Under the pieces are notes generated by a model that saw only the letters and a program-made list of their open reading frames with translations, was not told the DNA's origin and searched no databases. A stretch of DNA of 64,000 bases from Imbricaverruca yamaguchii (lineage: Eukaryota > Arthropoda > Thecostraca > Neoverrucidae), in contig JAOTOL010001615.1 in NCBI GenBank assembly GCA_034440575.1, positions 2,264,001-2,328,000 of the forward strand, written 5' to 3'. Of the stretch, positions 16,491 through 28,347 are shown in pieces. Position 1 is the stretch's first letter; every line of letters begins with the position of its first letter. Both the position numbers and the translations under genes were made by a program.

Positions 16491-17820
16491 TCACTTCAAC
16501 ACCTTGACATGCTTGCCAGTCTTGTCTTCTGAGAGGACGTGGATCCGCATTATTTTCTGACTCACAGGGCAGAACCTGTGGTGCTTTCTTGTTCCCTTGA
16601 TAGGCACGGCTTTGGTGAACCGGCCATTCAGCTCCTATTCAGCCTTCTGCACTTCCTCTTTTGTGACATACAAAAACTTGATCTTTGTCACAAGCTGCCC
16701 GGCGAGAAATCGGTACATGTCCTCTGGTGTGGAGATTTGATCTTTTACGGGGCGCCGCAGGCTCTCGAGGTACGTGGCGCGTTTCACGGTACCGCCTATA
16801 CCATCGCACGCTCCTTTCCCGTGGGACGTGGCGAAAAAGTGCCACTCACATGTCACACCGGGGAAGTCAATGTCATGATAGCCCACATTCGCGAAGCTGT
16901 AGTTGTGTTTGTATTGCGCAGCACATCCGTCCGTGAAGTAATGAATTTTCATGAGCCCGGGAACCTTTTCATTTATTGCTGGTACCAGTTGGCGCAGGAA
17001 GGCGTGCACAGTCCTAGTTGTATGCTTTGTGGCGTCAGATATCACGCAGAAGCTCTGGTGTCGCTGCTCTCCGTCTTGGCGCGAGTACACCACGAACGGG
17101 TGCACGGTGTTTTGCTCTGTGTCCCAGTGAAAACCTTGGGCGGCATCCTGCACCACGAAGGAGAAGTTCTCGGCAGTCTCCTTGGGCAATAACTTCGCCA
17201 TCTTTAAGTCTCCTTCAGATGCTTGAACTGCGTTGACTGAGCCTCCGCCTCGAAGTGATGATTTGTCAGCTTCACTATGGCGGAGCTCAGTTTCTCGATG
17301 CACTCGCCCCGGCTTGCGACAATTTCTTGGAGCGGTCAGTGCTGTCCCACCGCTTGTAGTGGACCTCCTCCTCCTCACTGTCAACATCGTCATTGCTTCG
17401 CTCTTCGACTAGTATGTTCAACATGTTCATCACACCTTCCTCGCCGGGACACTCATCACACTCACCCATCATGCAGTCACGATTTTCTGAATCACACACA
17501 GCAGTGTCGATGAGGTCATCACAGGAGACATCAGATATGTCCATAGAACCCAGGAGAAGTGCAGGGTTTTCATGGTGCGTACACATACATACTGTGTGCG
17601 TACCACTCGCGCCCGCCAGCACAGATTTTGGACGGAGTGCAGCGAAGGACGAAACCCCGATGTCAGGGTTTTTCTCGTCGGATCGGTACAGGTGGTAGAT
17701 TTCCCGGAGGTTTCCAAGGATGAGCCTCTTCTGTACCTTCATCTTTCCATCATTCGAACCCCGAGTCGTGATGCAGTCTTTCTTCCCGGGACACATCCGA
17801 CTTACCTCATCTTCGACTTT
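16491..17820 (-). pseudogene. transposase-like gene of the DNA transposon, frameshifted
   Basis: Minus-strand reading begins MCPGKKDCITTRGSNDGK and runs through an acidic stretch to HYKRWDSTDRSKK near 17330. It then shifts frame twice (about 17320 and about 17215) into the conserved core. Core blocks are VVQDAAQGFHWDTEQ, IHYFTDGCAAQYKHNYSFAN, and EWHFFATSHGKGACDGIGG followed by TVKR; the Asp, Asp and Asp/Glu in these blocks are candidates for a DDE/D triad. After KEEVQKAE there is a stop at 16635, and the tail GRFTKAVPIKGTRKHH to VKVLK-stop is still readable to 16491. The SHGKG...DGxGG protein family is widespread in invertebrates; I know it as uncharacterised. At least three lesions make this copy non-functional. 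Confidence 0.7.
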
Positions 17821-17833
17821 GACCTCAATACAA

Positions 17834-18085
17834 GTTCAATGAAATAGCTCTGTTAGTCTTGGAGTTATGGGTCGTCAAAGTTATGCCTCCTCACTGACCT
17901 TGGAAAATTTGCCAAGACCGTATCTTGGGAAATATTTTTGGGGGATTTTTATCTCATAAATTAATTGTTCGCCATTGAAAGCCCCAGTACACAACTTTTC
18001 AAGAAAATCAAAAATGGTCGGACGGCAAATTGCAAAATATTCGGTTGGGTTACTGTGGAATGCCTCAATATGTATTTGTACAGCT
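17834..18085 (-). repeat. right terminal inverted repeat of the DNA transposon
   Basis: Inverse counterpart of 15600-15846. The transposase-like gene starts within a few tens of bases of its inner edge, so the promoter probably lies in this repeat. Confidence 0.88.
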
Positions 18086-19700
18086 CACTAACATGTAAAC
18101 GTGTCCCATTTTTATATCTCATTGGCCGAGCTAGGTGGCAGCACCCTGTTTTGTGGAAATTGGCTTGCATCTTTACTAGGAGAGCCCATGATGCTCTTTC
18201 ACCTTCATGTGGAACGAACCTGGAATGCAATATCAGCTGTGGTTAAATCGATATACATGTTTTGGTGGACATGGACGGTGGACGGTAGGGTTAGAGGAAA
18301 CAAACAAAGTTAAAGGACATACCAATTTGCAAAAGTTGCACCCGGAGACAACATATGAAAGCTTACCATTAGCACGAAAAAAGAGGAAATTTGAACTGCT
18401 ATCATGTCGAAGTCAGGCCAGTTTGACATAAAGTCTCGTTACCGGTTCAAAATTAAAATAGAATATAACTAGTTACAGAATTAGAACACATATCCAAACC
18501 AAATATTTTTCAGTTCAATGCCAACTCGGAAATGTATACTTTTCAACTTCAGGTATTTGCCTTGGAGATGTAAGGCGCTAGATATTGCCATAAGCCATAA
18601 TGTTAATAAGAAAATGCTGGGGGCCATAACTAGGTAACCGTTCATTTAATCCAGCTCACACTGGCACAGCTCGCCACTCAATTTCATGCAATTATTTCGC
18701 GAAACTGGCGAGGCTTTCCATGCTGCCTTCTTCCTATCTCATCGTCACGGAAGGCTACCCTGCCATCTTTGTCCCTTATCCTGTGAACAACTCTCCCGCC
18801 CTCCGCATCCCACCAGTTAAACGTAGAAACGCCCAACCACTCGCGCTGATCGTACAAGATGCAGCCGAGCCTTACTGCGTAAAAATTGGCGAAAATGTTG
18901 AATTCTGCGTCGTAGGTGGAACTATTTTCAGGACTACAAGGCTGTTTTGAAGCACAAGTCGACGGACAGCGGTAAAACCATACCCAGTCGGAAATTAAAT
19001 TACCGGCCTGCTTGATTTCTTTGCGTGCGCGTTGTAGCAGGATTCAATTAAAATCACATGTTCAATTACTCTTCTAATTGCTTAATTCGTAGTGAAAAAG
19101 ACCTCGGATGTCCGCCCCTTCCACATCAGTAATACGAGTCTGTTGCCCGGTGGCGCTCTCCTTGGAGCTGGTCCAAGACCGGACAAGGAAAGCCACGCGG
19201 CGGAGGGAGGCACAGCCCCCCCCCCCTCCCCAGGCGGTTCATATGGCGCTCTGTCGACTGTGTGTGAACTATGCCCCTGCCCCCTCCCCGCCACACGGGG
19301 TCTTTGACCGAGCGCCGATTGGCGCGCGTGGCGACCACGCAGCGGCGGCGCGCCGGTGGGAGGGGTGGGAGCCGGAAGTGTGCCGATCGATGCCCAGAGT
19401 TGGAATGGACTAGCGCGTGCTGCAGTAAGTAAAGGTCTTCATTGATACATTTCATCCATGGTGCTCTGAGCTGCGCGGCGGGGGTGCCGTTAAATGAACG
19501 TGGGCGCTCAGACCCCAGGGCATATGATGTCGATTTGATAAAGCGTACGATCGCTGGACTAATGCCTGAATTGGCAACTAATTCCGATACATGCCCGAGC
19601 ACCAAGAGTTGATGTAGCCCTTCCATGGATGCTGGCGCAGTGCGGCACGGAACATTTTGACGCATTTTAACACAATGTATCGTATACTTACAAAACACTT
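18086..19700. other. no gene recognised
   Basis: Contains a 76-codon frame at 18720-18950 without recognisable domain, and GC-rich sequence around 19100-19400 with runs of C. No exon could be supported. Confidence 0.45.
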
Positions 19701-19715
19701 GCAAGTACCACACTC

Positions 19716-19787
19716 TGTTTGTTTATTGGTATCACGACACACTTTATGCACATTCACGGCTAATGGCGCCGCCCACACTGTTTCGCC
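19716..19787 (-). mobile_element. 5'-truncated SINE-2 with perfect target-site duplication
   Basis: Only 72 bp: on the minus strand CGGCGAAACAGTGTGGGCGG through CCGTGAATGTGC, GTGTGTCGTG and the tail CCAATAAACAAACA. It is flanked by perfect 15-bp repeats GCAAGTACCACACTC at 19701-19715 and 19788-19802. The tRNA-like head is missing, so it arrived truncated. Confidence 0.92.
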
Positions 19788-19802
19788 GCAAGTACCACAC
19801 TC

Positions 19803-21600
19803 ATCACCGTACCAACAAACCAAGGTAGTGCCGGATCCAGAAGGCTGATTCTCGATCAGTTTGGGAAAGGAAAGGTAATTTCAATCTTTGTTCTCCGACT
19901 TCGGTGAAAAACTTCAGATCTGAACAGTTAACGTTCGGTGAACGGTTTCAGACATGTTTTATAATAACATGTTTATATTTCGGCAAAATACCATATTAGT
20001 ACAAACGTTCGGAAAATTGACCGGAAGTTACTGGTGAGGAATGGGGGGCTTTCCAAAGCACTTGGCCCGACACACTTCCGCCGGCCATCGCTAAGGGCGA
20101 CGCCTTTCCTCCAGGCCCACCCGACGAGGGAAGGTTATGCGGGACCACAAAACATGGCTCGATAGTTCGCGTAGGGGGAGCCGAGTTAAGGTGACTCAAT
20201 TTTGTCTTCAGAGGTCCTTCGGCACGTTTGACGAGACATGTCTATTTTCTATGCCCAAATTCTGGAAGGATGTCCTTTGGGTACACCTGAGCCGCATAAC
20301 TATTTTTTCTTCTGAAATGGTTATATATAAGTGATATTTTGAGTTCTTACGACGTACATCCCTTGTCTCAACTTACCCTAGGCGTGGAGAAAGTCGATCC
20401 TAGTGGCGGGTGAGTTGATCACAAAAATTATTTATGTGTACAAATGCTGTAGCGACTGTTGTGGAGTGTTACTTGTAGTGGTACACTAAAAATAACACTT
20501 GTTCACACTTCGTATCACGTGTTCTGGCAGGAAATATGAGAAAGTAATATGTTTGTATTTCGACCGTAATGCACCTCAACCTAGATTGTCACCGCCTTTC
20601 TGTCTCGCACTGTCGCATCATAGCTCGCAGCGTAGCAATCTCCTCACCAATCTCTTCGTAGCATAACACCAATAGGCCAAACAACAATTGTAAGCCAATG
20701 TATGTTATATTTCATGAGAGAAGCATCAGTAACATGCAGCAAATTAACAGACCACGGCTTTTTCACGGCTCATCTAGCACCGACCGCGATTGCTCAACTA
20801 CCCACCTCACTTCTCACAGATAACGTATGGCTGCCTGATCATTCCACGTCAAAGTGGCTTGGGTTGATATTAAGACAAAAGACATGCCTAGAATTGTGTG
20901 CTATGATCCGAAGCTTGCCTACGAACAATTAAGGAAAATAAAAACAATTCCAAGTCGCGGACAAATGTATCCACGCCTCGCAAAGCACACTTTGTGCAAG
21001 GCTCACAAGATACATACCGCTTCCGGCACCCGTCCAATCAAAAATAGAGACGTCGAATTGTCGACGGGTGGCTTATAAGTTCTCTTGACACCGTATGAGG
21101 TGAGATAATGCCAGTGGATCAACTCACCTGGAGACTTAACGAGCCTTATTCCCCCCCCCCCACACACACATACGTCATCGCTGTCAGGCTACAACTCTTT
21201 ATTAAGTAGTCTAAGTGATGAACTTTAGAACATGTGGCAGTTCTCCTTGGATAGGAGACGCCTTGGCCAGAAACGTTCCGCCGCCCGTGCTGTACTGTTG
21301 AACTAACCAGTTGCCGTCGTCTTGCTTCTGCTGCCTTGGGAGCTCACTTTGTCGCGGATTTATCGGAACGAAAGGCTGTGGCGGAAGGACACAGAAGTTA
21401 CATGTTAAAAATATAGATTAAGGGTCAATCACCTAATTGTAATTCTGAAATTAATGTTGAGTCGAGCACCATCATTACCTATTTCAAGTGCAGCCACGAT
21501 TGCAATTGATGAGGTAATTGTTTTTACATATGCACGACGTAATTCCGTAAAATTTCTACTTCGCCATAGGATGTTGAGTACGGCGTTGGTGGAGCACGTT
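19803..21600. other. no gene recognised
   Basis: Small open frames only. The frame at 20854-21078 (DIKTKDMPRIVCYDPKLAY) looks protein-like but has no recognised homologue and no clear splice sites. Confidence 0.4.
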
Positions 21601-21604
21601 TTGC

Positions 21605-21775
21605 GTAACTGGATAGAGCTTGCACCGATCGTGACCGTCGGACTCTTGATCGCAAGATTTTAGGTTCGAATCTCACAACCGACGGTATCTATCGAGTCCA
21701 CCCGCGACCAATCGGCGTGAGAAGTTGGCGAAGCTATATAACCTGGCGGTTGAATACGTCGTAAAAGAGCCCAAG
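21605..21775 (+). mobile_element. SINE-1-like copy with Lys-tRNA-like head
   Basis: GGACTCTTGATCGCAAG resembles a tRNA-Lys anticodon arm, followed by the B-box GGTTCGAATCTCAC. The body CGACCAATCGGCGTGAG and TTGGCGAAGCTATATAACC and the tail GTCGTAAAAG are those of SINE-1. So the same body exists with a second tRNA head; 49866-49965 and 50972-51080 look related. Confidence 0.7.
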
Positions 21776-21877
21776 GCTCTTCTTATTTTTCCGACCGTCA
21801 GTTGCCAGTAGGACTAATGAGTGTGGGGACGGGGCGCTGGCAATTGGGGGGGGGCATACCCACGCTGGCCCCCTGCT

Positions 21878-21966
21878 TGTGTATTTAGGTGTGCGCTATG
21901 CGTATTTAGGTGGGCGTATAATGTGCATTTAGGCGGGCGTGAAACACCTGTGTGTATTTAGGTGGA
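21878..21966 (+). repeat. four-copy short tandem repeat
   Basis: The motif GTATTTAGGTG (or GCATTTAGGCG) recurs at intervals of roughly 20-30 bases. Units are degenerate. Confidence 0.6.
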
Positions 21967-22621
21967 CACCTTTGCGCGAGTCGCCGTGTAACGCAGTCCG
22001 CCGGCCGCCAGCTGCGGGTCTGACTAATGGAGGTGGGGAGGGGGGACGCTGGTAATCCCCAGTTGCCAGACCGACGACGGGCCGCTCGTGACTCAGACGC
22101 GTGGGCCGGCCTGCACGTGCAGCCCACTGCCCCAGACGGGACGCCACGTGCCAGGAATGGCGATACCAGTGTCCTCTCCGCCGGTCAGGTCTCCGACACG
22201 GCTGTACACGTTGCATCAGCCGAGCTATCCGGTTTGCGCAAGCTCGACAATCTCCGGCGTTGGAAATGGCGCAACTTTGTTTGGGTCAAGTCCATAGTCC
22301 TGCTGTGTTCGAGTTATTATTTGCGGGCAATATATGATCCTTTTTTTCGGAAACATGGTCGCTGTGGTGTAGTTATGACCGTAGATGCATTATTCCGGTT
22401 TCGATTTCAGCTTAGGGTCTCCTGACCTGTCACCCATAAAATGCACGAGGGTGATACAACCTGACATCATTCCCCAACCGATGAAGCCAAATCCAAGCCT
22501 CGCCCCTGGCTTTGGCTGCTGCGAAACCACTGAAATTTACCGTCAATTCTGTGATAGCTTCTGAGCCCACTAGGTCTGTTCAAGTCAGCCTTTAACTTTG
22601 ACCAGCAGCAGCAGAGCATTG

Positions 22622-22783
22622 GCAGGGGCGGGGATGGCCGAGTGGTTAAGGTGTCGGGCCATGGGTACCAAAGGTCCCGGGTTCGACACTAGCGCCACTC
22701 AGGACATTTCCCAATCCCGCGGCCCGGCGGCGCCATTAGCCGTGAATGTGCAAACAGTGTGTCGTGAATCACCAAATAAACAA
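22622..22783 (+). mobile_element. SINE-2, best preserved copy, with target-site duplication
   Basis: Head GGGGATGGCCGAGTGGTTAA is a good tRNA-Ser/Leu A-box, with CCCGGGTTCGACACT as B-box about 45 bases on. Body GGACATTTCCCAATCCC and GCGCCATTAGCCGTGAATG, tail GTGTGTCGTGAATCACC then AAATAAACAA. Perfect 11-bp flanks GCAGAGCATTG at 22611-22621 and 22784-22794. It is not a functional tRNA gene: there is no 3' acceptor-stem match. Confidence 0.93.
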
Positions 22784-22837
22784 GCAGAGCATTGACATCG
22801 CGATGTATGTACTCATGGATACTTATATAACCGAGTG

Positions 22838-22890
22838 GGCGCTGCACGACCTCTGCAGTCGATGCGCCCCTAAACCCCAATAACTAACTA
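22838..22890 (+). mobile_element. 53-bp LINE micro-insertion
   Basis: GGCGCTGCACGACC, GTCGATGCGCCCC, then AACCCCAATAACTAACTA: only the 3' hairpin and tail of the I-type LINE. It is bounded by perfect 17-bp repeats ACTTATATAACCGAGTG at 22821-22837 and 22891-22907, which proves a real insertion rather than a decayed longer copy. Confidence 0.92.
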
Positions 22891-23084
22891 ACTTATATAA
22901 CCGAGTGACTGCTGTTGGACTTTGTACTTCAGTGGAACCACGCCAAAACTTCGGTCATGCACGTGATCAGACAAAGTCGACAAGGTCCAGTGCCCCTTGT
23001 TCGACACTGTTGGCGTACCTGAATAAATGCCGGTGTGCACACTTGCTTGCTGTGGTGGCCGGCGTGTGGCGATGGCCACACCCA

Positions 23085-23118
23085 CTTCAGGGGCGTGGCG
23101 GCGGCCACGCCCCTGAAG
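23085..23118. repeat. perfect 15-bp hairpin with 4-nt loop
   Basis: CTTCAGGGGCGTGGC, loop GGCG, GCCACGCCCCTGAAG. A second, smaller hairpin (GTGTGGC / GCCACAC) lies just upstream at about 23064-23081. Confidence 0.9.
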
Positions 23119-26100
23119 CGCAAATACCGAGCAATGCACGTCCCGTGCCACGCTCGGAGTCTCACAATCTGACGTTATTGCCAGCAGCTCAACTGGAGGA
23201 ACAATTATCGCCTCTACCGACGTTACCACACTTCACGTTTTCGACTTTGCTCGCCCGTGGCCCTGGCGGCCAACCTGCAGAGTCAGAGTTCAACACATAT
23301 CCTTATCACTTGTTTACTGGTTTGGCGCCGCACTTGCCAGTCACCTGCAAGCATGAGTGGAGGATCGTTTTCAAAGTTGGTGTGGCCGAGGCGGTGACGA
23401 AGATAAGATTTTCCTAAGGTGTGTCTACATTGTTCAAAACTGTCTGGTTGTACCCCACAATGTAAAAAACCCAGTTTTTACAAAGCAACAACAGAGCTTA
23501 ATAGATGACACGCCCCAACCGCAGACCTTCATGTGCTCTTTTCAGGCCCTCGAGGAATGTTTGCGTTTCTTAAGTACGGTAGACCTTGAAGGTATACTCT
23601 ACCAAATATTGAGCGACGCCGTATATTGACCATGTGTCAATGCATGTGATAGGTTGCCAACCCCTGCAGGCCCTTCTGGGACATGTCACGGACATATTTT
23701 AGCCGCTAACAAGCACGCCTCGGACTGAAAAAGCAACGAACCTGATACGTTTTTGTTTCCTTCATAAAATGTTCTCGATTTAAAGGCCTGAAATAGCTGT
23801 TAAGAAGCATACAGGCATGTTTGTTCATTGCTAGTAACCCATTCAATGACCACCGAAATCCGTTTCCGAGGCGCCGAGATTATGTCAAGTAGAAAAAGTA
23901 GTGATTGCACTCCCCGCCCCCCCCCCCCGCCCCACAAAAAAAAACGGAATTTGACCAATATATTGTTCGGTTGGGAAAATTCGACTTGCTCTTGTTTTTG
24001 CTGCGAAAAATATCACTTTTGGGATGTCAGCATCACTTTTCGAGACCTATGGGTTGCGCCCGTGACCACTACTACCACACCGAGGAGAGATAAAGCAAGT
24101 CATTCACGCATTAAAGGCAAGCTTGGCGAGGTTAAATTTTAGTGAGTAGTGTTCCCGACAGTAGTTATATGAATGATATATAAATATGTAGTTATATAAA
24201 TATGACATGAAATGCTACGCAAACATGAATGCAAGTATCATTTCAAAGCTTAACACCCGGAAGATGTTTCCTGAAACTTTGAACTTCCTCCATCTCTGGA
24301 GCTTTCCTGTGCTTCTTACAGCGGGGATGGCCTGCTTTGAGGCCTGAATGACCGGTCCGTCATTTCTTGATGACAGTTCGTATTCTTCATATGGCAGGGA
24401 AGAAAAGGAGTTCCAGGGACTTCACCAATGAGCTTTTCCATGGTTAATGATGGTCTTCATTTGTAACGCAAAAATCTATACGTCAAAATTAAGGTGCAAG
24501 GTCTCACATACGTACCATGGATATTGATTTGGCACCAGTAACTGATATGATTGGAGAAACATAACTTTATAGGTAAATAACTGAATACGAATGAAGTGCA
24601 CCGGCTTGCAGGACGGGAGAGCTAGGGGAGATGCTATGGGTTGTAAAAGCCCCTTTCGGAAACAGGAGGCCCCGAGGCACCTCCGACTACAAGGAATCCG
24701 ACTACAGGGAGGAAAAGGAGAAGTTCCCTGATAAATCCAGAGCACCCTTCTCACTCATAGGAAAGTAGAGAAGGCATCCCTCAACAGGAGTTACCCTAGG
24801 ATGCTCTATCTGGCTGCACAGCATGACTCACATGTAGCAAGTACTGTTGCTTGCATGAACTCAGATATGCGCAAAGCAAGACCACAGGCACCGCTTTAAG
24901 GCAAAATCGACATTAAGGGCATCCCTGAAAAGTAAGGTCTACCAAACACAAAACATTTTCAGTCAAATACAGGGGCAAGTAATAAATCAAAATGTTGACA
25001 AAATTTCCATATGATGCTGCAGATTGTTGATGATGAACAAATGGTGAAACACAAATGTTTTTTTTTGCAAGGGAGCAAAGTTCATAAAAGCAGATAAGCT
25101 AACATATATGCTTGCACCCCACACTAGACTAACAATATACATTAGTGCAGGAATGAATGTTCCATTTGCCCGTTCAGTTAGAACCCATTTTGAGCCATGC
25201 TGCGTAAAATGTGTATGCAGCCTGTATATGCTTGGGCAAAATGTTTACTTTTTAGGCTAAAAACAAAAAAAAATCAACGGATTAGATGGATAGGAATAAC
25301 TAACACAATCATCATCTTATTTGTTGTTGCTTAAGGGCGACTGATTAAGGCATGAAGTGAAAAATATGCAAGGGGAACATTTCGTATTATACAACAGTTC
25401 CATCCCCGCATAAAATATTTAACAAAGGTATTATAATTTCTTTGCATGAACAAGGGGTAATTACCTGTAATGGGAAATTTAATCAAGTGAACCTTTCCTG
25501 AAATATCTGGCACATGGCACTACATGCTAAGAAAACATAATGGTTCCATGTGTTCCTTCAGCATCCTTTCTCTAAATGGCCCACATCTCTTTCCCCTTAT
25601 CTTACGAAATCTCCTTGATGTTTGCTTGCCTATCTACCACAAGAGAACAATACACCACACAACAAGCCCAAAGGCGAGACGAAAGATCACCAGGTCAGAC
25701 CAAGCCTGCTTGGGGAATTGGGACCAGTTCAAAAGACCAATGCAAATTACATGTATTCGCAGATACAGAAAATAAATTTTTATTCGCTTTGTAGGACGAA
25801 GTAAAAAACCAATCATCACGCATCGTTTAAGCTTTTTATATTCGACTAGTTTCTAAGCATAATATCAGAGTAACATTGTCCCATAAAGTATTTCTAGTTT
25901 GTGTATAAATTGTAATTGAAGACCAAGTTTGCTCGAATTCAGGCTGCTTGCAGTGGGAACTGATGGTCTGAGGATGGCGATCGGGCCTTGCCTGATCGTG
26001 GCCTGATCCTGGCCTCCAGGATAGTCCTGGAAGCTAAATTCACGAATCCATTCATGTAATGTTCCACTCAATCTACTCACGTGACGCACTGCCACAAGTG

Positions 26101-27900
26101 CCTCCGCCGTCTCGGGGGGGGCTATCCGCTCTCTAAGGTTTTCCGCGGATGGTGAAAGAACAGCGCGCGGCAGCGCCCCGGAATTTAGCAACTTTTTTCC
26201 ACATCAGTTTGGCATGTTGTGTCAAAATTTTGAGGTCAGGTCATCTAGGGTCATCGAGTTAGTTATAGTCAAGTGAGGTTACCTCCAGAAAATCAACCAG
26301 TCGTGGCGCTTTAGCGGATAAAGATATTTTAATAAAACTTGCATTGTTTGCTTATCTTTAGGGACCAAAGAAAACGCACCACGGGATATTTCCCCTTTTT
26401 GATTACTTGTTCGTTTTTCCATATTTGACCATTAGAGCTAAAATAGAAGGTTCTGGCTCAAGTAAGCATTTTGTATGCGTGTAGGCTGGGTTAGACTATA
26501 ACGTTTTCCGCTCCGCTCTACCCATTGTAAAAATTAAAGAAAAATGAAAACTCAAAATTTTGAAATTAAAAAACAGATTTTTTGTTGGGCAAACATTTTA
26601 GGGCCCTGGTCGATTTCGCCTTCCTTTTCTGATTCCAGATCTTTTCTTTCCAAATCTCCCCAAAGATTAACTCCTTAGAGCCAAAAACATGACGTAAGTC
26701 GTGAAAACCGAAGCCGCCTAGTGACGTCACTTTTGGGGATGAAATGTTGGGGGTGGTGTCTGGCTTTACTCGTCGAGCGCTTTCCGTCACTGTCAGCCGT
26801 CACCGTCAGGTCTGCCACTGCAGAAGGACGCTAGCGTCTCCGGCGGTGGCCATGGTCAGTCAAGAGGCACTCCAAACCGGAAGCGCCGCCGGCGGTGGTC
26901 ATGGTCACCCGAGAGGAACCCCAGGACGGAAGCACGTCACCTTACCGGTGCAGAAGGCAAGGTCACCTCACCGGCAACCTTGTCTTCTGCACAGGCTGAC
27001 TGCGGAAATGCAGTGCAGGGTCCAAGGATCCAACGGGATACCTTTGCCGATGTTCGTGGTACGAAGCGACGTTGCGCAACGCAACGCCACAGGGCTTCAC
27101 CAGCCACCAAGCAGTCTGATCGCCCAACGACAGACAGAATGGGAGAGAGACGAGTGGAAATGCTTGCGTCACACTCCGAGCCGTCTGACCCACCTCCCGG
27201 CGCACACTCTGGCCGCCTTTCAAATGCTGAACGGTCGTGATGGCACGGGGCGTGCGGCGGACGCTCCAGGCGTCGCCGGTATCGGCGGAGGAGACGAGGT
27301 CACGCCCCCCCCACCCGCCGAGCGGCCCAAACCGGGGCTGCCGCACGGCCGCAGCCCGACACAGCCACCACTGATTTGGTAATTCTTATCTCGGGATGAA
27401 GTGGACGCAGTGCGTTTCCCAACGATATCGACTTGGTTTCGTCAGTTAGGCAACAGGGCGGCGGCGCACTGGTGTTGTGACGTGTCATGGTTAGAACAAC
27501 ACCGGTGCACGATGTTGTTTGTTTGTTTGTTTGTTTGGTTTCCTTTATTATCTGAGACATTTTCTCCTCAGAAAATTACTCGCTCCTTTCTCTGACTAAA
27601 TTTATGAAAATGATGTCATTCGACAAACTTTAATTCAGCTTTTAAAAATGTGCAACCCAGAGCTGCATTCCAGAGATAAGACAATGCATATAGCATATGA
27701 AAACTGAGGTTACCTTGTCTGTGTTCTATATTTTTTTGCTCCATTTGCTATTCCTGGCCGAATTATTCGTAGATAAAAGTGAAGTATCCAAGTACGGAAA
27801 AACAAAAACAAAATTATGGTGCCGGGAAAAAGATGATCCTGTCCATATGTCGTGGCATAAACTAATTCTTTCCAATTCCAGACTTCCATAACATAGCTCA
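23119..27900. other. long stretch without a recognisable gene
   Basis: A weak exon-like reading lies on the minus strand near 24260-24410 (LPYEEYELSSRNDG, GKLQRWRKFKVSGN) but has no identified family. A GC-rich 212-codon frame at 26744-27382 is proline/arginine-rich without domains. A (TTTG)n run at 27519-27537 may be a SINE tail in antisense. Otherwise AT-rich and apparently non-coding. Confidence 0.4.
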
Positions 27901-27910
27901 GACCCCGATT

Positions 27911-28031
27911 GCGGGCAGCGTTGTGGCGCGCTTGTTCCCGACGGCGATGGCTCAAAATTGGCCATGGTTCATGGGCCCCTGGACTGTGTTGTGTTGCGGG
28001 CAGTGTTGTGGCGCGCTTGTTCCCGACGGCG
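27911..28031 (+). repeat. two-copy imperfect duplication, about 85 bp apart
   Basis: GCGGGCAGCGTTGTGGCGCG with TTGTTCCCGACGGC recurs at about 27996 with one change. Intervening halves are only partly alike. Confidence 0.75.
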
Positions 28032-28324
28032 GGCACATGGGTCATCTGGTGCATGGGTCCCGGAAGTGTCCACACGTCATACATCTGGCCAGTAATTCCA
28101 CGACTTCTCGCGTGTGCCGGACCTCGGTGACTAGAAGCCGGGACAAAGGTGCGCCGCAGTACTTGTCGCGCCCGTGACCGGTTCCCGGCTGTCCAGTTTT
28201 GACACTCGCACTGAGTCGACCCACAATCAGACAGTGAAAGGGACGACCACGGGGAACATTTTCAGCTACTGCGGCCTGATGAAATGCAATTAAATATGCG
28301 TGTCCTGGTATTCCGATGAGTTTC

Positions 28325-28347
28325 GTATATATATATATATATATATG
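28325..28347. repeat. short (TA)n microsatellite
   Basis: About 11 TA dinucleotides. Confidence 0.9.

Larger units (their letters stand above)
15600..18085 (-). mobile_element. DNA transposon with long terminal inverted repeats
   Basis: The two ends are inverted copies of each other over about 240 bp (15600-15846 and 17834-18085). They enclose one transposase-like gene on the minus strand. No superfamily could be assigned from the sequence alone. Outer boundaries and the target-site duplication are uncertain because similarity fades gradually outside 15600 and 18085. Confidence 0.85.

Noticed and set aside
22622..22700. Functional tRNA-Ser or tRNA-Leu gene
   Set aside because: A and B boxes are present, but the acceptor stem does not close and the sequence continues into a SINE body with a target-site duplication.
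26744..27382. 212-codon GC-rich frame as a gene
   Set aside because: Arg/Pro/His-rich composition, overlapping open frames in other registers, no recognised domain or splice structure. Could be a CpG island exon but not supportable.
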